From: Hyphomicrobiales bacterium
Lineage (GTDB): Bacteria; Pseudomonadota; Alphaproteobacteria; Rhizobiales; Rhizobiaceae
Assembly (NCBI GenBank): GCA_900472625.1
Contig: UCIT01000012.1
Location: 62,001-126,000 of the forward strand
Direction: 5' to 3'
DNA: 64,000 nt
Shown here: in pieces, positions 17,932 to 26,527 of the stretch
How positions within the stretch are numbered: the first letter of the stretch is position 1
How the letters are laid out: each line of letters begins with the position of its first letter
Notes under the pieces: model-generated
Databases searched by the model: none
Told to the model about the DNA's origin: nothing
Seen by the model: only the letters and a program-made list of their open reading frames with translations
Program-made: the position numbers and the translations under genes

Positions 17932-19740
17932 ATGCGTTTTACCATCAAACTTAAATTGGCACTGGCGTTCGGTCTGATGATCGTTCTCCTGTCCGTCACG
18001 GCCGGTTACGGCATCTACAGCCTTTCCCACCTCAACAGCGCTATCAGCGATCTTATCAGTGGGCCCGCCCAACGGTTGGAGAAGGCGCAGGCACTGAGCA
18101 ATCTGCAGCTCAATATCGTCCGATCGCAGATGAACATGGCGACGGCCGAAAATGCCGAGGACGTCGCGAAGCAGATCGAGGCAAGTGACGCCGACAGGGC
18201 CAAGTTCGCCGATATGCGTCAGTGGCTGGAAGAGAATTCGCCGGGAGACGTCAGCAAGGCATGGCGCGATCTCAGCGTTCTCGAAAAGCGTCTCTACGCG
18301 ATCGACGACCACATCCATGCGCTTGCCAAGGCTGGCAATGGTGCGGAGGCCGTTCGCGTGGCGACGACAGACGGTCGTGCCATCGTCGATGAGATCGAAA
18401 AGGTGATCGAGGCCCGTGTCGGCGCAAGCCGGGACGCGATGGCTCAAGCGGATACTGACACCGACGTGCAGTACATCACTACGCGCAATTTCATCATCGG
18501 GCTTGCTGCGGCTGCCCTGCTGATCGCGATCGTCGCTGCGCTTTGGATCGCGCTCGGCATCAGCAACGGTCTGAACAAAATCAAGACGGTGGTCTCAGGG
18601 GTGGCGATCGGTGATCTCAACCAGGATATCGAGATCAAGTCGAACGACGAGATCAAGGATCTGGTCGATACGATCAACATCATGACCGGCAACCTGCGCA
18701 ACACGGCAGACATCGCATCGCAGATTTCGAACGGCGATCTCACCGTCTCGCCGAAGCCGCTGTCCGACAAGGATACGCTCGGCATGGCGCTGGAGCAGAT
18801 GGTGGAGCGCCTGCGTGGCGTGGTCGCCGATGCGATCGCCGCCGCCGAGAATGTCTCCGCCGGCAGCCAGGAACTCTCGGCCAGCTCCGAGCAGGTCTCG
18901 CAGGGCGCCACCGAACAGGCGGCGTCTGCCGAAGAAGCCTCTGCCTCGATGGAAGAGATGGCTGCCAACATCAAGCAGAACGCCGACAATGCGGCCCAGA
19001 CCGAGAAGATCGCCCGCCAGTCCGCCAAGGATGCCGAGGCTTCCGGCGACGCGGTAAGCCGTGCCGTCAACGCCATGCGCACGATCGCCGAGAAGATCGG
19101 CATCGTCCAGGAAATCGCCCGCCAGACCGACCTGCTGGCGCTCAACGCCGCTGTTGAGGCAGCGCGTGCCGGCGAGCATGGCAAGGGCTTCGCGGTCGTC
19201 GCTTCGGAAGTGCGCAAGCTTGCGGAGCGCAGCCAGTCGGCCGCAGCGGAGATCGGCGCCATGTCCGGCGATACGGTGAAGGCCGCGCAGGAAGCCGGCG
19301 ACATGCTGGGCCGTCTGGTGCCGGATATTCGCAAGACGGCGGAACTGGTCTCCGAGATCAGCGCCGCCTGCCGCGAGCAGGATATCGGCGCCTCGCAGAT
19401 CAACGAGGCGATCCAGCAGCTCGACAAGGTGACGCAGCAGAATGCCGGCGCATCGGAAGAAATGTCGGCGACGTCCGAAGAACTGGCGAGCCAGGCGGAA
19501 GAACTGCAGACGTCGATCGCCTTCTTCAAGGTCGACATGGCTGGCAATCGCGACAGCCGCAAGCCGGCGGCGCGCGTCAGCGTCCGCAGCCCGGCTCCGG
19601 CTTCGGGCGCTCGCAAGCCGGCCGGCAAGGCCGCGGCCAATTCGGTCTCGGGACAGCAGGCGCGCGCCAAGGGCTTCGCACTCGACATGGCAATGGGCGG
19701 CCCGGATGACGGCGACGCCGATTTTAGGGAAAGCGCATAA
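17932..19740 (+). CDS. Methyl-accepting chemotaxis protein with extra HAMP module
   Basis: A 602-aa receptor. TM1 spans about 8-30, a periplasmic four-helix sensor 31-185 and TM2 186-208. HAMP is at 209-255, and a second HAMP-like segment at 256-300 is absent from the upstream paralogue. The tip is [20 protein letters not shown] and the tail is [18 protein letters not shown] followed by RESA. The ATG at 17932 follows AAGGAAAC. The gene ends 1 bp before the second cheW. The extra HAMP would change signal gain or polarity, which is inference. Confidence 0.92.
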   Translation: MRFTIKLKLALAFGLMIVLLSVTAGYGIYSLSHLNSAISDLISGPAQRLEKAQALSNLQLNIVRSQMNMATAENAEDVAKQIEASDADRAKFADMRQWLEENSPGDVSKAWRDLSVLEKRLYAIDDHIHALAKAGNGAEAVRVATTDGRAIVDEIEKVIEARVGASRDAMAQADTDTDVQYITTRNFIIGLAAAALLIAIVAALWIALGISNGLNKIKTVVSGVAIGDLNQDIEIKSNDEIKDLVDTINIMTGNLRNTADIASQISNGDLTVSPKPLSDKDTLGMALEQMVERLRGVVADAIAAAENVSAGSQELSASSEQVSQGATEQAASAEEASASMEEMAANIKQNADNAAQTEKIARQSAKDAEASGDAVSRAVNAMRTIAEKIGIVQEIARQTDLLALNAAVEAARAGEHGKGFAVVASEVRKLAERSQSAAAEIGAMSGDTVKAAQEAGDMLGRLVPDIRKTAELVSEISAACREQDIGASQINEAIQQLDKVTQQNAGASEEMSATSEELASQAEELQTSIAFFKVDMAGNRDSRKPAARVSVRSPAPASGARKPAGKAAANSVSGQQARAKGFALDMAMGGPDDGDADFRESA

Positions 19741-19741
19741 T

Positions 19742-20218
19742 ATGGCACCGGTCTCTCTGGAAGCGCAGTTCGTCACCTTCAGTCTCGGCGAGGAAATCTT
19801 CGCCGTGCCTGTCGAGGTGGTTCGCGAAATTCTCGACTATGCGGAAGCCTTCAAGATTCCGAATGGTCCCGATTATCTCCTCGGCCTGCGCGACGTGCGC
19901 GGGCAGGGGGTGCCGACCATCGACCTGAGGCTGAAGCTCGGCATGTCGAAGACGGTACCGACGCCGCATACGCGGGTTCTGGTTCTCGACATTCCCATGG
20001 AGAGCCGCATCCTGACGCTCGGCCTCGTTGCCGACCGGGTCTACGAGGTCACGCCGTTCCGGCACGACCAGATCGAGGCGGCGCCTGATATCGGCGTGCG
20101 CTGGCGCTCCGACTACATCTCCGGCGTGGTGCGCCGGGATGGCGGCTTCGTCGTCATCGTCGATCTCGCGCGACTGTTGTCGCGCGAGGATGCCTCGGCC
20201 CTGCAGTCGGCGGCCTGA
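19742..20218 (+). CDS. cheW: Chemotaxis coupling protein CheW (second copy)
   Basis: A 158-aa CheW paralogue. It begins MAPVSLEAQFVTFSLGEEIF and carries LGLRDVRGQGVPTIDLRLKL and VRWRSDYISGVVRRDGGFVV, as in CheW/CheV-type couplers. The ATG lies one base after the receptor stop codon, so expression is probably coupled. Having two CheW genes suggests mixed arrays or different affinity for the two receptors. Confidence 0.92.
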   Translation: MAPVSLEAQFVTFSLGEEIFAVPVEVVREILDYAEAFKIPNGPDYLLGLRDVRGQGVPTIDLRLKLGMSKTVPTPHTRVLVLDIPMESRILTLGLVADRVYEVTPFRHDQIEAAPDIGVRWRSDYISGVVRRDGGFVVIVDLARLLSREDASALQSAA

Positions 20219-20244
20219 GTAACGCGGCCGGAGGAGAGCGATCC

Positions 20245-21099
20245 ATGAGTATGGCAGCTGTTGAAACCCAGATGGTGGGCGACAGGATCAGCAAGCGGAA
20301 TTTCGAGAAGCTTGCGCAGTTCATCTACGACTACAGCGGCATCAAGATGCCGTCGACGAAACTGACGATGCTGGAGGGAAGGCTTCGCCGGCGGTTGCGG
20401 GCGACCAACCACGCCACGTTCGACGGTTATTGCGACTTCCTGTTTCACGAGGATGGGCTGGAGCAGGAGACGGTCTATCTGATCGATGCGGTGACGACCA
20501 ACAAGACCGACTTCTTTCGTGAAGCCAGGCATTTCGAATACATGCAGCAGGTGGCGCTTCCCGCTCTTGCCGGCAACGGCGTGCGGACCATCCGCACCTG
20601 GAGTTCGGCCTGCTCGACCGGTGCGGAACCCTATACGATGGCGATGGTGCTGGAAGAATTCACAGCCGACCGGCGCGATCTCAACTACAGCATCCTCGCC
20701 ACCGATCTCAGCACCGATGTGCTGGCGACGGCGCGGCGTGGCATTTATGCTGATGACATGATCCATCCGGTGCCGCGCGACCTGCAGCGCAAATACGTGA
20801 TGGTCGCCAAGAAGGCCGACCGCCGCGAGGTCCGGATCTCGGCGGCGCTGCGCAGCCGGGTCGGTTTCGCCAGGATGAACTTGATGGACGAGAGCTATCC
20901 GGTGGGCGAGGGGATGCACATGATCTTCTGCCGCAACGTGCTGATCTACTTCGACAAGCCGACCCAATCGGCTGTGCTGAAGCGGCTTTGCGCGCGGCTG
21001 CTGCCGGGCGGCTACATGTTCATCGGCCATTCCGAATCCATTACCGGCATAGACCTGCCCCTGAAGCAGGTTTCCAATACCGTGTTCCAGCGCATCTAG
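20245..21099 (+). CDS. cheR: Chemoreceptor methyltransferase CheR
   Basis: A 284-aa SAM-dependent methyltransferase that methylates receptor glutamates. The N-terminal CheR helical domain (FIYDYSGIKMPSTKLTMLEG) is followed by the SAM loop WSSACSTGAEPYTMAM. Later motifs are FCRNVLIYFDKPTQ and GYMFIGHSESI. GGAGGAGAG is its ribosome-binding site. It opposes CheB in adaptation. Confidence 0.96.
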   Translation: MSMAAVETQMVGDRISKRNFEKLAQFIYDYSGIKMPSTKLTMLEGRLRRRLRATNHATFDGYCDFLFHEDGLEQETVYLIDAVTTNKTDFFREARHFEYMQQVALPALAGNGVRTIRTWSSACSTGAEPYTMAMVLEEFTADRRDLNYSILATDLSTDVLATARRGIYADDMIHPVPRDLQRKYVMVAKKADRREVRISAALRSRVGFARMNLMDESYPVGEGMHMIFCRNVLIYFDKPTQSAVLKRLCARLLPGGYMFIGHSESITGIDLPLKQVSNTVFQRI

Positions 21100-21111
21100 G
21101 TAAGACAGCAT

Positions 21112-22206
21112 ATGGGCAAGAAAATCCGGGTTCTCGTCATCGACGATTCCGCCAGCGTGCGCCAGACGCTCGTTCGCGTGCTGCAGGAGGATCCTGATAT
21201 CGAGGTCATGGGGGTGGCGACCGATCCCTTCATGGCAGCGAAGAAGATCCAGGAAGAAATTCCCGATGTCATCACGCTCGATGTCGAGATGCCGCGCATG
21301 GACGGGATCACCTTTCTGCGCAAGCTGATGTCGCAGCGGCCGATCCCCGTCGTCATGTGCTCGTCGCTGACGGAGGCGGGGTCGGAAACGCTGATGCAAG
21401 CGCTGGAGGCCGGAGCCGTCGACGTGATCCTGAAATCGAAGATCGGCGCGGCCGACAGCCTCGCCGACGATGCCGTGCGGATTCGCGAGGCGGTAAAGAG
21501 CGCCTCGCATGCTCGTCTTGGCAATACCCGGCGGCAGATGAGCACGCTGCGCCCCGGCATGGAAGCGCCGGCGCAGAAGCTGACGGCCGATGCAATGCTG
21601 CCGCCGCCGACCGGCCGTGCCATGGCGAAGACGACGGAGATGGTGGTCTGCGTCGGTGCTTCCACCGGTGGCACCGAGGCATTGCGGGAGTTTCTGGAGG
21701 CGCTGCCGGCCAATGCGCCGGGCATCGTCATCGTCCAGCACATGCCGGAGAAGTTCACGGCAGCTTTTGCCAAAAGGCTGAACAGCCTGTGCGAAGTCGA
21801 GGTCAAGGAAGCGGTGCATGGCGATCCCGTTCTGCGCGGTCACGTGCTGATTGCGCCCGGCGACAGCCACATGCTGCTGGAGCGGCAGGGCGCGCGCTAC
21901 CACGTGTCGGTCAAGAGCGGACCGCTGGTCTCGCGCCATCGCCCGTCGGTCGACGTGCTGTTTCGCTCGGCGGCACGCGCGGCGGGATCGAACGCCATGG
22001 GCATCATCATGACCGGCATGGGCGACGACGGCGCCAAGGGGATGCTGGAGATGCACCAGGCCGGCGCCTACACGGTGGCGCAGGACGAGGCGACGTCCGT
22101 CGTCTTCGGCATGCCGAAAGAGGCGATTGCCAAGGGTGGGGTCGACCGCATCCTGCCGCTGGAGCAGATTGCCCGCGAGGTGCTGATCACGCAGCAGAAG
22201 TTCTGA
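21112..22206 (+). CDS. cheB: Chemotaxis methylesterase/deamidase CheB
   Basis: A 364-aa protein with a receiver domain (DD at 11-12, phosphoacceptor Asp57 in [12 protein letters not shown], Lys in LKSK) joined by a linker to the methylesterase domain. The catalytic Ser is in [12 protein letters not shown], His in [11 protein letters not shown] and Asp in [10 protein letters not shown]. It closes the operon. No cheD, cheZ or second cheY follows, and the next gene is suhB. Confidence 0.97.
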   Translation: MGKKIRVLVIDDSASVRQTLVRVLQEDPDIEVMGVATDPFMAAKKIQEEIPDVITLDVEMPRMDGITFLRKLMSQRPIPVVMCSSLTEAGSETLMQALEAGAVDVILKSKIGAADSLADDAVRIREAVKSASHARLGNTRRQMSTLRPGMEAPAQKLTADAMLPPPTGRAMAKTTEMVVCVGASTGGTEALREFLEALPANAPGIVIVQHMPEKFTAAFAKRLNSLCEVEVKEAVHGDPVLRGHVLIAPGDSHMLLERQGARYHVSVKSGPLVSRHRPSVDVLFRSAARAAGSNAMGIIMTGMGDDGAKGMLEMHQAGAYTVAQDEATSVVFGMPKEAIAKGGVDRILPLEQIAREVLITQQKF

Positions 22207-22411
22207 CGGGGAGGCAGGCGGCGCGCACGCATCTCGTTTCCAGGCGCTGGCGGACGGGCGATACGCACGACCTTGAGCAGCGCTCTTGAAATTTCCGCCG
22301 TTTTGTGGTCTTGAAGCCGCCAATCTTTATAGAGCGCTGCTTTCCTCGGTGATCAGGGACCTTCCCCGCCCTGACAGCGCCTTCTGTTTACCGTTCAAGG
22401 AAAAGTGCCAC

Positions 22412-23212
22412 ATGGCTCGTTCAGCTCTTCTCAATGTCATGGTTCAGGCTGCCATCAAGGCAGGAAAATCGCTGGGGCGTGATTTCGGCGAAGTGCAGAA
22501 CCTGCAGGTTTCGGTCAAGGGACCGGGCGATTTCGTCACCATCGCCGACCGGAAGGCGGAGAAGCTGGTCAAGGAGGAACTGCTGAAGGCCCGTCCGACC
22601 TATGGCTTCCTCGGCGAGGAAAGCGAAGAGATCAAGGGCACCGACGGCGCGCATCGCTGGATCGTCGATCCGCTCGACGGTACCACCAACTTCCTGCACG
22701 GCATTCCGATGTTCGCCGTCTCGATCGCGCTCGAGCGCAACAACGAGATCGTCGCCGGCGTGATCTTCAACCCTGCGACCGATGAGCTCTACACCGCCGA
22801 GCGCGGTGGCGGCGCCTTCCTCAACGACCGCCGCCTGCGCGTCGGCGCCCGCCGCGTGCTGTCGGACTCGGTCGTCGCCTGCGGCGTTCCGCATCTCGGC
22901 CGCGGCAACCACGGCAAGTTCCTGGTCGAGCTGCGCCATGTGATGGGCGAAGTCGCCGGTGTGCGCCGCATGGGCTCGGCCTCGCTCGATCTCGCTTATG
23001 TCGCCGCCGGCCGTTTCGACGGCTTCTGGGAAACCGGCCTGTCGGCCTGGGACATCGCGGCCGGCATCATCCTGATCCGCGAAGCCGGCGGGTATGTCAG
23101 CGATTGGGACGGCACCACCTCGATGCTGGAAACCGGCGGCGTCGTTGCCGGCAACGAGCATATCCAGAAGGCCTTGCTCGAGGTTGCAAAGCGTCCCGTA
23201 CCCTCCCGGTAA
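22412..23212 (+). CDS. suhB: Inositol monophosphatase family protein
   Basis: A 266-aa metal-dependent phosphatase. The family motifs are FLGEESEE (metal ligand Glu), WIVDPLDGTTNFLHGIP (double Asp metal site) and WDIAAGIILIREAGG near the C-terminus. It hydrolyses myo-inositol phosphate and related sugar phosphates, and in E. coli the homologue also associates with transcription complexes. The ATG at 22412 follows AAGGAAAA. About 205 bp of non-coding sequence separates it from cheB. Confidence 0.93.
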   Translation: MARSALLNVMVQAAIKAGKSLGRDFGEVQNLQVSVKGPGDFVTIADRKAEKLVKEELLKARPTYGFLGEESEEIKGTDGAHRWIVDPLDGTTNFLHGIPMFAVSIALERNNEIVAGVIFNPATDELYTAERGGGAFLNDRRLRVGARRVLSDSVVACGVPHLGRGNHGKFLVELRHVMGEVAGVRRMGSASLDLAYVAAGRFDGFWETGLSAWDIAAGIILIREAGGYVSDWDGTTSMLETGGVVAGNEHIQKALLEVAKRPVPSR

Positions 23213-23313
23213 ATCGCTGTTGTAAAGACACGGGTTTTCTGTCCGGCGTACTTCAATTCGGCACAATGATGTTCTAGTCTTCGGCGGCGATAAAGCCGGA
23301 GGCTGCGGATTCT

Positions 23314-24414
23314 ATGGAAAATGTGAATGTGGCGGAGTTCGGTTCGACCGAAAAAACCACGGAAAATTACAGCTATAAGCTATCCAGCCCGATGCCGTTC
23401 CTGTGGACGATGGTGCTGTTCCTCGTCATCGTCGGGTTCATTGCCGCCATCCTGTTTCGCCAGGCGCAAACCGCATTCATGCACAATCCGGGGCTGAACG
23501 GCCTTATTCTCGGCGTGCTCGGCATCGGCATCATCCTGGTGTTCAGCCATGTGCTGGCGCTGCGGCCCGAGGTGCGCTGGTTCAACTCGTTCCGCGCGGC
23601 CGGCAACGCCGACAAGGTCAACCGCAATCCGAAGCTCTTGGCGCCGATGCGCACGCTGATCGGCAGCCGCAAGGCATCGGCCGCCGGGATCTCGACCACG
23701 GCCTTCCGCTCCATTCTCGATTCGATCGCCAGCCGGCTGGACGAATCCCGCGACGTGTCGCGCTATCTCATCGGGCTCCTGGTATTCCTGGGCCTGCTCG
23801 GCACCTTCTGGGGCCTGATCGGCACGATCGGCTCGATCAGCTCGGTCATCCAGTCGCTCGATGCCGGCACCAACGGCTCCTCCGATGTCCTGACATCGCT
23901 CAAGGAAGGACTGTCGCAGCCGCTGTCCGGCATGGGCCAGGCGTTCTCCTCGTCGCTGCTCGGTCTCTCCGGCTCGCTGATCCTCGGCTTCCTCGACCTG
24001 CAGGCCGGCCGCGCGCAGAACCGCTTTTATACCGAACTCGAGAACTGGCTGTCGTCGGTGACGGATGTCGGCTCCGATCTCGCGGCGCCCGTTCTCGACG
24101 GCAAGGGCAGCGTGTCGCCGGAGGAAATCCGGGCGCTGTCGGAATACATGCACAAGGTTGCTGAAGAAGGTGGCGGCAATCAGCGCTCCGTCGCGGCCAT
24201 GGCCAATCTCGCCGAGGGCATCCAGGGGCTGGTCAAGAACATGCGCAACGAGCAGCAGATGCTGCGTGACTGGATCGAGGCGCAGCAGGACGAGGCGAAG
24301 GCCATGCGACGCACGCTCGACCGGCTGGCCGAGCGGATCGGCGCGCAGGAGAAGCATGCCGCGACCGAACGCACGCAACGCATGCCGCAGACCGAGAAAA
24401 GCGAGGGCAAGTAA
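23314..24414 (+). CDS. MotA/TolQ/ExbB-like proton-channel subunit
   Basis: A 366-aa membrane protein with TMs at about 31-50 and 66-84, then at about 148-170 and 208-230 in the MotA_ExbB domain (LLGTFWGLIGTIGSIS, PLSGMGQAFSSSLLGL). A helical cytoplasmic tail rich in Glu, Arg and Gln spans 285-366. It lies 3 bp upstream of a MotB-like partner, which suggests a 5:2-type ion-driven motor. There are no flagellar genes around it, so it is probably not the flagellar stator. ExbB/TolQ-like or stand-alone motor roles are both possible. Confidence 0.8.
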   Translation: MENVNVAEFGSTEKTTENYSYKLSSPMPFLWTMVLFLVIVGFIAAILFRQAQTAFMHNPGLNGLILGVLGIGIILVFSHVLALRPEVRWFNSFRAAGNADKVNRNPKLLAPMRTLIGSRKASAAGISTTAFRSILDSIASRLDESRDVSRYLIGLLVFLGLLGTFWGLIGTIGSISSVIQSLDAGTNGSSDVLTSLKEGLSQPLSGMGQAFSSSLLGLSGSLILGFLDLQAGRAQNRFYTELENWLSSVTDVGSDLAAPVLDGKGSVSPEEIRALSEYMHKVAEEGGGNQRSVAAMANLAEGIQGLVKNMRNEQQMLRDWIEAQQDEAKAMRRTLDRLAERIGAQEKHAATERTQRMPQTEKSEGK

Positions 24415-24417
24415 GCC

Positions 24418-25449
24418 ATGGCTCTTGCCCGCAACCGTCGCCGCGAACGCACGGTGGACTACTGGCCAGGCTTCGTCGATGCGCTGTCGACGCTGCTGAT
24501 CGCGGTGATGTTCCTGCTGACGGTGTTCGTCGTCGGGCAGTTCATCCTCAGCCGCGAAATTTCGGGCCGCGACGAGGTGATGAGCCGGCTGAACAGCCAG
24601 ATCAACGAGCTGACGCAACTGCTGGCGCTCGAAAAGGGCAGCAAGCAGGATCTCGAGGACAGCGTCGCCAACCTGCAGGCGTCGCTGGCGACGGCCGAGG
24701 GTGAGCGCTCGCGGCTTCAGTCGCTTTTGTCTGCCGGGGCCGGCGGGCAGGATGCGGCGCAGCAGCGGATCGGATCGCTGACCAAGGAACTCGACGACCA
24801 AAAGCAGATGAGCGACCGGGCGATGAGCCAGGTGGAACTGCTGAACCAGCAAATCGCCGCACTGCGCAACCAGATCGCCGCCATCGAAGTGGCGCTGCAG
24901 GCGTCCGAGCAGAAAGACCAGAGTTCACAGACGAAGATCGCCGATCTCGGCCGACGCCTCAACGTGGCGCTGGCTGCCCGCGTGCAGGAGCTCAATCGCT
25001 ACCGCTCGGACTTCTTCGGCCGCCTGCGCGAAATCCTCTCGGACCGCGAGAATATCCGCATCGTCGGCGACCGCTTCGTATTCCAGTCGGAAGTGCTGTT
25101 CCCCTCGGGCGGTGCCGATCTCAATCCGGATGGACAGACCGAGATGGGCAAGCTCGCCGCGGCGCTGCTCGACGTCGCCAAGGAAATCCCACCGGAGATC
25201 AACTGGGTGCTACGCGTCGACGGTCACACCGACAACGTGCCGCTGGCCGGCACCGGCCGATATGGCGACAACTGGCAGCTCTCGTCAGCGCGCGCGATTT
25301 CGGTGGTCAAGTTCCTGATCTCGCAGGGCGTGCCGGCCGACCGCCTGGTGGCGGCAGGCTTCGGTGAGTTTCAGCCCATCGCGCCGGGCGATACGCCGGA
25401 GGCGCGGGCGACGAACCGACGGATCGAGTTGAAGCTGACGGAGAAGTGA
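24418..25449 (+). CDS. MotB/OmpA-like peptidoglycan-anchoring partner
   Basis: A 343-aa protein with a single N-terminal TM (about residues 18-42). It carries an Asp in GFVDALSTLLIAV that could be the proton-carrying residue. A long coiled coil spans about 50-195, and a C-terminal OmpA-type domain reads VLRVDGHTDNVPL and RLVAAGFGEFQPI. It begins 3 bp after the MotA-like gene. The long coiled coil is longer than in flagellar MotB. The role may be in envelope mechanics or transport. Confidence 0.82.
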   Translation: MALARNRRRERTVDYWPGFVDALSTLLIAVMFLLTVFVVGQFILSREISGRDEVMSRLNSQINELTQLLALEKGSKQDLEDSVANLQASLATAEGERSRLQSLLSAGAGGQDAAQQRIGSLTKELDDQKQMSDRAMSQVELLNQQIAALRNQIAAIEVALQASEQKDQSSQTKIADLGRRLNVALAARVQELNRYRSDFFGRLREILSDRENIRIVGDRFVFQSEVLFPSGGADLNPDGQTEMGKLAAALLDVAKEIPPEINWVLRVDGHTDNVPLAGTGRYGDNWQLSSARAISVVKFLISQGVPADRLVAAGFGEFQPIAPGDTPEARATNRRIELKLTEK

Positions 25450-25492
25450 CGGGTGAGGGGAGAGGCCTTTGCCTGCGATCCCTTGGATAAGC

Positions 25493-25522
25493 AAAAGGCG
25501 GCACCCGAAAGTGCCGCCTTTT
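25493..25522. terminator. Bidirectional intrinsic terminator
   Basis: A perfect 12-bp stem (AAAAGGCGGCAC, loop CCGAAA, GTGCCGCCTTTT) is flanked by A-rich and T-rich ends. It separates the convergent MotB-like and YegP genes and can serve both. Confidence 0.9.
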
Positions 25523-25528
25523 GTCGTC

Positions 25529-25720
25529 TCAGGCTTCTGCGGCCTTCGTCGTGTCGTCGACGGTCGCGCCGGGAGAGTTCTTCTTGATGGATTCGATGGC
25601 GCTCAGCGCCGAAGCCTTGGCCTTGTAGCCTTCGGATCCGAACATGGATTCGCCGTTCGGCGCCTTGAAGCGAAAACGAAACTCGCCGGCCTTGTCCTTA
25701 TAAACTTCGAACTTATACAT
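25529..25720 (-). CDS. YegP/DUF1508 family protein
   Basis: The product has 63 aa with one DUF1508 unit: MYKFEVYKDKAGEFRFRFK, then NGESMFGSEGYKAKASALSA. The core pattern FRF-x-F and G-E-x-x-F-x-S is intact. GGGAGA lies 7 nt upstream of the ATG. The family function is unknown. The C-terminal tail (ATVDDTTKAAEA) resembles the tail of the antitoxin-like protein encoded 132 bp upstream, which suggests shared ancestry. Confidence 0.85.
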   Translation of the reverse strand: MYKFEVYKDKAGEFRFRFKAPNGESMFGSEGYKAKASALSAIESIKKNSPGATVDDTTKAAEA

Positions 25721-25852
25721 CGATTTTTCTCCCGGAATCAGGATGTTGCTGAAATCTGCAAGCACAGCCTAAAACAAAAAATGCAACTATTCCATCCGGA
25801 TATTTCGGGCTCTTTGGCTGGCCTGTAGCTGGGCGCGGCCGACGGGAGGCCG

Positions 25853-26194
25853 TCAGGCTGCAGCGTCCGAGGTATCGCGTGTCGCGGCCGAGGAAATGGC
25901 GGCCTTGAAATCCTCGATGGCCTTCAGTGCCGCGTCTTTCGATTGGAATGCGGCTGATGCAAACAGGACCTCTCCTGATGAACTTCTAAACTCGAAACGA
26001 AAGCTGTTCTCGGTGTCGCTCGAAATCACGAAAGCGTAATCATCACGTACCGCCTGCTTCGACCCGATTTTCTCGAACATATGCGTCTTGCCGGTCGAAA
26101 GGTCGAACGCGGTCAGATCGGCATGGTCCACGAAATTCTCGGCCTCTTGATCGGAGGCGAACTGCGGAAGCGGCTTAAGGCTTTTGCTTTTCAT
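25853..26194 (-). CDS. Antitoxin-like protein fused to a YegP/DUF1508 domain
   Basis: The protein has 113 aa. Residues 6-43 (KPLPQFASDQEAENFVDHAD, then LTAFDLS) match the N-terminal segment of CopG/BrnA-type antitoxins. Instead of the expected ribbon-helix-helix, residues about 53-100 resemble DUF1508 (SFRFEFRSSSGEVLFAS, KDAALKAIEDFK). It overlaps the BrnT-type toxin gene by 20 bp on the same strand, the normal order for brnTA. It probably neutralises the toxin. Whether it still binds DNA is doubtful from sequence. The domain assignment is my reading, not a search result. Confidence 0.7.
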   Translation of the reverse strand: MKSKSLKPLPQFASDQEAENFVDHADLTAFDLSTGKTHMFEKIGSKQAVRDDYAFVISSDTENSFRFEFRSSSGEVLFASAAFQSKDAALKAIEDFKAAISSAATRDTSDAAA

Positions 26195-26468
26195 AGTGCG
26201 TCACTTCTCTTGCGTGCATGTATCGCGCGCTGATAGGCCGGAGCAAGGATACATCGTTTTTGATGCGTAGGCAAAAGACGACGAAGACATGGCGACCGCT
26301 CGCATCCTTGCCGATGGCGCGCATTCTCGTTTCGATCGCTGGATCGAACGGGTCGTCGAGCAGGTTGACGGGCTGATCGAAGACGGATTCGATCAATGCT
26401 TTCGTCAGGCCGTGCTTTCCGCATTTCGGCCAGTTGCCATCGTCCCAATCGAAGTCATGAAACCGCAT
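26175..26468 (-). CDS. brnT: BrnT-family toxin
   Basis: This 97-aa RelE-like small toxin has the BrnT pattern: FDWDDGNWPKCGKHGLT at residues 6-22, TRMRAIGKDASGRHVFVVF in the central strands, and PISARYMHAREVTHYE at the C-terminus. BrnT toxins act as ribonucleases that inhibit translation. The partner starts inside its 3' end. The GNWPK segment differs from the commoner N-x-x-K spacing but keeps the KHGL core. Confidence 0.8.
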   Translation of the reverse strand: MRFHDFDWDDGNWPKCGKHGLTKALIESVFDQPVNLLDDPFDPAIETRMRAIGKDASGRHVFVVFCLRIKNDVSLLRPISARYMHAREVTHYEKQKP

Positions 26469-26527
26469 TTTTCGCGCCCACAGCGATTGGGCACGAGACT
26501 ATTGTGGCCTTGTTTGAATTGCAACCT

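Noticed and set aside
23314..25449. Zorya-type anti-phage system (ZorA/ZorB)
   Set aside because: The MotA/MotB-like pair recalls ZorAB, but no ZorC, ZorD or ZorE gene is nearby. The neighbours are suhB and small YegP/TA genes.
25529..26468. Reading the antitoxin-like gene simply as a second YegP protein
   Set aside because: Its first 43 residues match CopG/BrnA antitoxins and it overlaps a BrnT-type toxin gene, which a plain YegP reading does not explain.
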